Assembly: GCA_022572485.1 (NCBI GenBank)
Contig: JACZVU010000018.1
Span: forward strand, 1 to 25,569
Reading direction: 5' to 3'
From: Myxococcales bacterium
Lineage (GTDB): Bacteria > Myxococcota_A > UBA9160 > SMWR01
DNA length: 25,569 bases
Of the stretch, positions 22,110 through 25,569 are shown piece by piece. Below the pieces are notes generated by a model that had not been told where the DNA came from, did no database searches, and worked only from the letters and a program-made list of their open reading frames with translations. The position numbers were made by a program, and so were the translations under genes. The stretch's first letter is position 1. Each line of letters starts with the position of its first letter.

Positions 22110-23279
22110 GTGGGAGATCTCACGGAAGCCGGCTCGGAGGTGTCCGGGCGCTACTGGCATCGACTCGAAGACGATCAGCTGCAGTGTGACCTCTGCCCGA
22201 GGGCCTGTCGGTTGCTCGATGACCAGCGCGGGCTGTGCTTCGTGCGGGCCCGGCGAGGCGACGAAATCGTCCTCACCACGTACGGACGTTCGAGCGGATT
22301 CTGCATCGACCCGATCGAAAAGAAACCGCTCAACCACTTTCTGCCGGGTACGCCGGTTCTTTCGTTCGGGACCACGGGTTGCAATCTCTCCTGCCGTTTT
22401 TGTCAGAACTGGGACATCTCTAAATCTCGAGAGTTCGACACGCTGACCGACGCGGCGTCTCCGGAAGAAATTGCCCGAGCCGCAAAAGCGCACGGTTGTC
22501 GGAGCGTCGCCTATACGTACAACGATCCTGTGATCTTTCTCGAGTACGCGGTCGATGTCGCACAGGCGTGCCGGGAACTGGATCTGAAGTCGGTCGCAGT
22601 GACCGCAGGTTACATCTGCGACGAGCCGCGTCGCGAGTTCTTTGGATTCATGGATGCGGCGAACATCGATCTCAAGGCTTTCACCGATGACTTCTATTGG
22701 AAGGTGTGCGGGGGGCGACTCGATCCCGTTCTCGAGACGATGCGTTATCTGAAACACGAGACCGAGGTCTGGTTCGAGATCACGACGCTGCTCATTCCCG
22801 GTGAAAACGACTCCGAGGCGGAAATTCACGCGGCGAGCCGCTGGATCGTCGAGAATCTCGGGCCCGACGTTCCATGGCACTTCACGGCCTTTCATCCCGA
22901 CTACCGGATGCTCGACCGGGGTCACACGCCCGTCGACGTCTTGCGCCGAGCGCGGGAGATCGCTCGAAGCCACGGCATCCGATATGTCTACACCGGAAAT
23001 GTTCGCGATCGGGCCGGCGGCAGTACGCTCTGCCACCAATGCGGCGAGCTCCTGATCGAGCGGGACGTCTATGTGCTCGCCGATTGGAGCCTGACCGCGG
23101 ACGGCCGGTGTCCGGGCTGTGGGCAGCCGTGTGCGGGCGTTTTGAATCCACTCCGGGAGATTGGGGGGCGCGCCGGCTCCCCGTGCGTCTGCGGCCGGGC
23201 AGCTAGAGAGGATCGCGGAATAGGATTACAACGATCCTCGCCGGGAGCTGCTGTCACCGTATTCTGCGGGACTCTCTAG
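22110..23279 (+). CDS. AmmeMemoRadiSam-system radical SAM enzyme
   Basis: The 389-residue protein begins at GTG 22110 after GGGGGGAGGG. The radical SAM motif CNLSCRFC (C91, C95, C98) is preceded by a cysteine-rich N-terminal piece (CDLCPRAC, GLC; C26, C29, C33, C43). Sequences such as YTYNDPVIFLEYAVDVA, AANIDLKAFTDDFYWKVCGG and WHFTAFHPDYRM are typical of the family relatives of pyruvate formate-lyase activating enzymes. Near the C-terminus four cysteines in a zinc-ribbon arrangement (CHQCG, CPGCG) follow. The final 35 residues look non-conserved. Together with AMMECR1 and MEMO1 it forms a widespread three-part system of unknown substrate. Confidence 0.93.
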   Translation: MGDLTEAGSEVSGRYWHRLEDDQLQCDLCPRACRLLDDQRGLCFVRARRGDEIVLTTYGRSSGFCIDPIEKKPLNHFLPGTPVLSFGTTGCNLSCRFCQNWDISKSREFDTLTDAASPEEIARAAKAHGCRSVAYTYNDPVIFLEYAVDVAQACRELDLKSVAVTAGYICDEPRREFFGFMDAANIDLKAFTDDFYWKVCGGRLDPVLETMRYLKHETEVWFEITTLLIPGENDSEAEIHAASRWIVENLGPDVPWHFTAFHPDYRMLDRGHTPVDVLRRAREIARSHGIRYVYTGNVRDRAGGSTLCHQCGELLIERDVYVLADWSLTADGRCPGCGQPCAGVLNPLREIGGRAGSPCVCGRAAREDRGIGLQRSSPGAAVTVFCGTL

Positions 23280-23374
23280 CTGGGTCGCGGGATCGGTTTT
23301 CGTCACCCGCACTTTGAGTCACGGCGCCGATGTCGAGATGCCCTATCTTTGTCGTCTGGGAGAGGAGAGAAATC

Positions 23375-23701
23375 GTGCAGGACAGAAACGCGAAGTTTTC
23401 CATCGGCGACGTCGTTCGCCACCGGCTCTATCCGTTTCGCGGAGTGATCTTCGACGTCGATCCGGAGTTCGCAAATTCCGAGGAGTGGTGGCTCTCGATT
23501 CCCGAAGCGGTTCGGCCCATCAAGGAACAGCCCTACTACCATCTCTTGGCCGAGAACGAAGAGGCCACCTACGAGGCCTACGTGTCGGAGCAGAACCTGC
23601 TCACCGACGAATCCGGGGCGCCGTGTCGTCACCCCCTCGTGGGCGCGTATTTCGAGTCACGCGACGGGCATTACATGCCCCGGAGTCACACCGCGAACTG
23701 A
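23375..23701 (+). CDS. hspQ: HspQ / hemimethylated-DNA-binding-type protein
   Basis: The 108-residue product KFSIGDVVRHRLYPFRGVIFDVDPEFANSEEWW…QPYYHLLAE…YVSEQNLL is a clear HspQ (YccV-like) protein. In enterobacteria HspQ is a heat-inducible specificity factor for Lon protease; the family name 'hemimethylated DNA binding' comes from an early assay. I place the start at GTG 23375 because GGAGAGGAGAG lies directly upstream; an ATG at 23330 in the same frame has no such site. It sits alone between the radical SAM gene and the AGPS-like gene. Confidence 0.9.
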   Translation: MQDRNAKFSIGDVVRHRLYPFRGVIFDVDPEFANSEEWWLSIPEAVRPIKEQPYYHLLAENEEATYEAYVSEQNLLTDESGAPCRHPLVGAYFESRDGHYMPRSHTAN

Positions 23702-23738
23702 GGGTCTTGGTCGCGAATGGCTCCCGAGGACCGATGCG

Positions 23739-25535
23739 ATGAGTCAAGGCGACGACGATCGACGGATCTGCCCCGAGCCCCTGCGGCGGCGCTCAGAAGA
23801 CTGCGAGCGATTCGACGGCTGGGGTTTCGCGGATAGTGGCTTTTGGGTTCATGCGAATGGTGCCGTCGAGCTGAGCGGCAATCGCTACGACCTGGCCGGT
23901 ACCGAGTTACCGGATCTCTTGCCTTGGATGGGTCGAATGATCGGCATTCCGCTCGATCCGCGCGAAGTCAATCCTTCGCAATACCCGCCCGTCATTCCGA
24001 AACCCTGCGAGAGCCGCGGCTTCTTCGGTGAACTGCGGAAGTTTCTACCCGACGACGCGATCTGTGACGATCCGGAAAACCGACTGCGGCACGGTCACGG
24101 GCACACCCAGGAGGAAATCTATGCCATCAAACATGGGCAACTCGCGCGAGTCCCGGATCTCGTCGTCTATCCGAACGGAGTTGAGCAGGTTGAGGCACTG
24201 GTCGCTGCGGCGCTCCGGCACGGTGTGTGCCTGATCCCCTACGGCGGAGGCACCAATGTTACGCAGGCGCTCTTATGCCCCGCGGGTGAGGAGCGAATCA
24301 TCGCTTCCGTCGATCTGTCTCGGATGAATCGAATTCGCTGGATCGACCCCGAGAACCGGATGGCGTGCATCGAAGCCGGTGCGGTCGGTCGAGAGATCGT
24401 CGAAATCCTGGCGCAGCACGGTTTTACGATGGGTCACGAACCCGACAGTGTCGAGTTTTCGACCCTCGGTGGTTGGATCGCGACCTACGCGAGTGGAATG
24501 AAGAAAAACCGCTACGGAAACATCGAAGACCTGGTGCTCGATGTTTCCGCAGTTACTGCGGCGGGCCTCATGACGCGATCAAGTGTCTCTCCTCGTGAGT
24601 CGGTTGGTGTTGACCTTCGCCGCTGCCTCTACGGATCCGAGGGGAATCTGGGAATCATCACCCACGCAACCGTAAAACTCTTTCCGCTTCCCGAGGTTCA
24701 GCACTACCAAAGCGTCGTCTTCCGAAGCTTCGAGGAGGGGTTTGCCTTCCTGTACGAACTGAAGCAACGGGGCGCTCCGCCAGCGAGCGTGAGGCTGACC
24801 GACAACCTTCAGTTCCAGTTCAGCCGAGCCCTCAAGCCCGCTTCGGTGGGTCTGAAGCGGCTGAAGGGCCGATTCGAAAAGTTCTACGTGACGCGGGTCA
24901 AGAGATTTGACCCCGACGAGATGGTGGCCTGCACGCTCGTCTTCGAAGGCAGCCGGGAGGAAGTTGACGCGCAAGAGTCGGCGCTGTTCCGGATCGCCCG
25001 CAAGCACGGCGGGCTCAAGGCGGGCGCCGAGAACGGCAAGCGCGGTTACGAATTGACCTTTGCGATCGCCTACATTCGGGATTTCGTGATGGATTGCTAT
25101 CTGCTCGCCGAATCCTTCGAGACTTCCGTCTCTTGGAGTCAGGCGCTGGCGCTTTGCGAGAACGTAAAACGCAGGGTTCGCGAAGAGCACGCGGCGCGCG
25201 GTCTGCCCGGAGTGCCGTTCATCAGTTGCCGCATCACGCAGCTCTACGACACGGGTGTTTGTGTCTACTTCTACTTCGCCTATCACTACAAGGGTGTCGA
25301 TCGTCCGAGCGAGGTTTTTGCAGAAGTCGAGCGCGCCGCGCGCGACGAGGTGCTTCGCAGCGGTGGATCGCTATCGCATCATCACGGCATCGGAAAGCTG
25401 CGCGAAGAATTCCTGCCCGAAATCATGTCGGCCCCGTTGCTGGAGTGGAACCGGCGCATCAAGCGGGCGGTCGACCCGCATAATGTCTTCGGGGCCGCGA
25501 ATCACGGTGTGGGCGGCGGAAAGTTCCCTCGCTGA
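23739..25535 (+). CDS. agpS: Alkylglycerone-phosphate synthase-like FAD enzyme (ether-lipid synthesis)
   Basis: The 598-residue protein parallels human AGPS along its length: WGFADSGFWVHANGAVELSGNRY, the FAD (VAO-type) domain with CLIPYGGGTNVTQAL, GHEPDSVEFSTLGGWIATYASGMKK and NRYGNIEDLV, then FQFSRALKP, YDTGVCVYFYFAYHYKG and GGSLSHHHGIGKLR (about residues 542-555). The enzyme replaces the acyl chain of acyl-DHAP with a fatty alcohol to give the ether bond. The Tyr, Arg and His residues used by eukaryotic AGPS occur in recognisable motifs. GAGGA lies eight bases before the ATG. No peroxisomal signal is expected or seen. Bacterial homologues are known in myxobacteria. The partner acyltransferase is not in the window. 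Confidence 0.9.
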   Translation: MSQGDDDRRICPEPLRRRSEDCERFDGWGFADSGFWVHANGAVELSGNRYDLAGTELPDLLPWMGRMIGIPLDPREVNPSQYPPVIPKPCESRGFFGELRKFLPDDAICDDPENRLRHGHGHTQEEIYAIKHGQLARVPDLVVYPNGVEQVEALVAAALRHGVCLIPYGGGTNVTQALLCPAGEERIIASVDLSRMNRIRWIDPENRMACIEAGAVGREIVEILAQHGFTMGHEPDSVEFSTLGGWIATYASGMKKNRYGNIEDLVLDVSAVTAAGLMTRSSVSPRESVGVDLRRCLYGSEGNLGIITHATVKLFPLPEVQHYQSVVFRSFEEGFAFLYELKQRGAPPASVRLTDNLQFQFSRALKPASVGLKRLKGRFEKFYVTRVKRFDPDEMVACTLVFEGSREEVDAQESALFRIARKHGGLKAGAENGKRGYELTFAIAYIRDFVMDCYLLAESFETSVSWSQALALCENVKRRVREEHAARGLPGVPFISCRITQLYDTGVCVYFYFAYHYKGVDRPSEVFAEVERAARDEVLRSGGSLSHHHGIGKLREEFLPEIMSAPLLEWNRRIKRAVDPHNVFGAANHGVGGGKFPR

Positions 25536-25569
25536 AAGAGCGTCGCGAAGATCGCCTAGGCCTTGCAGG

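Noticed and set aside
22008..23039. Minus-strand ORF of 343 codons opposite the radical SAM gene
   Set aside because: The sense strand carries the CxxxCxxC motif and family sequence; the antisense has none.
1..25569. CRISPR array, rRNA or tRNA genes
   Set aside because: No regularly spaced direct repeats, no rRNA-like stretches and no recognisable tRNA cloverleaf were seen on either strand by eye; a tRNAscan-type search was not possible.

Overview
The window is about 25.6 kb of GC-rich bacterial DNA with no rRNA, tRNA or CRISPR array that I can see. Its core genes are mesaconyl-CoA hydratase, HspQ, a eukaryote-like alkylglycerone-phosphate synthase and a corrinoid methyl-transfer operon. They suggest a proteobacterium-like organism, perhaps a free-living 'deltaproteobacterial' lineage such as Myxococcota, Binatota or relatives. 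This placement is inferred from gene content and no marker gene supports it directly.

Positions 1 to about 5450 look like an accessory region. They hold a HigB/HigA-type toxin-antitoxin pair (HigA cut by the window edge), an ArdC-like protein with a zincin motif, a small companion gene broken by a 2-bp insertion, a ribbon-helix-helix protein and several orphan small genes. A 35-residue lysine-rich miniprotein, a cupin, a decayed IS3-type transposase and the C-terminal stump of a tyrosine recombinase complete it. Positions 5479-7789 carry a co-directional group: a phospholipase D-like protein, a seven-helix membrane protein starting at TTG, and a small unknown protein.

The centre (7903-19302, all minus strand) is a cluster for corrinoid-dependent demethylation of a quaternary or tertiary amine. 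Reading downstream, it encodes a non-pyrrolysine MttB/MtgB-type methyltransferase, a TetR-Rieske fusion protein, a corrinoid shuttle protein, a DUF1638 protein, a small 'virulence factor' family protein, a methyl-THF:corrinoid methyltransferase, a RACo-type ASKHA/2Fe-2S corrinoid reactivator, MetV, MetF and an M20 metallohydrolase. The expected flow is amine methyl to Co(I) corrinoid, to THF, to methylene-THF, with the reactivator rescuing Co(II). Upstream lies mesaconyl-CoA hydratase of the ethylmalonyl-CoA pathway.

The most unusual object is the 617-residue fusion at 15660-17513. A BetI-like TetR repressor is joined in one frame to a full Rieske non-heme-iron oxygenase alpha subunit. The Rieske cluster ligands are intact, but both histidines of the mononuclear iron triad are replaced. 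A near-perfect 21-bp inverted repeat lies directly upstream and overlaps a plausible promoter. I infer a one-component regulator that uses an oxygenase-derived domain as a ligand or redox sensor. In addition, several enzymes of the cluster carry arginine-rich tails while the corrinoid protein has a strongly acidic N-terminus, which may be an electrostatic docking arrangement.

The right end (20646-25535) has an AmmeMemoRadiSam trio (AMMECR1 and MEMO1 on minus, radical SAM on plus), HspQ and a bacterial homologue of the peroxisomal ether-lipid enzyme AGPS.
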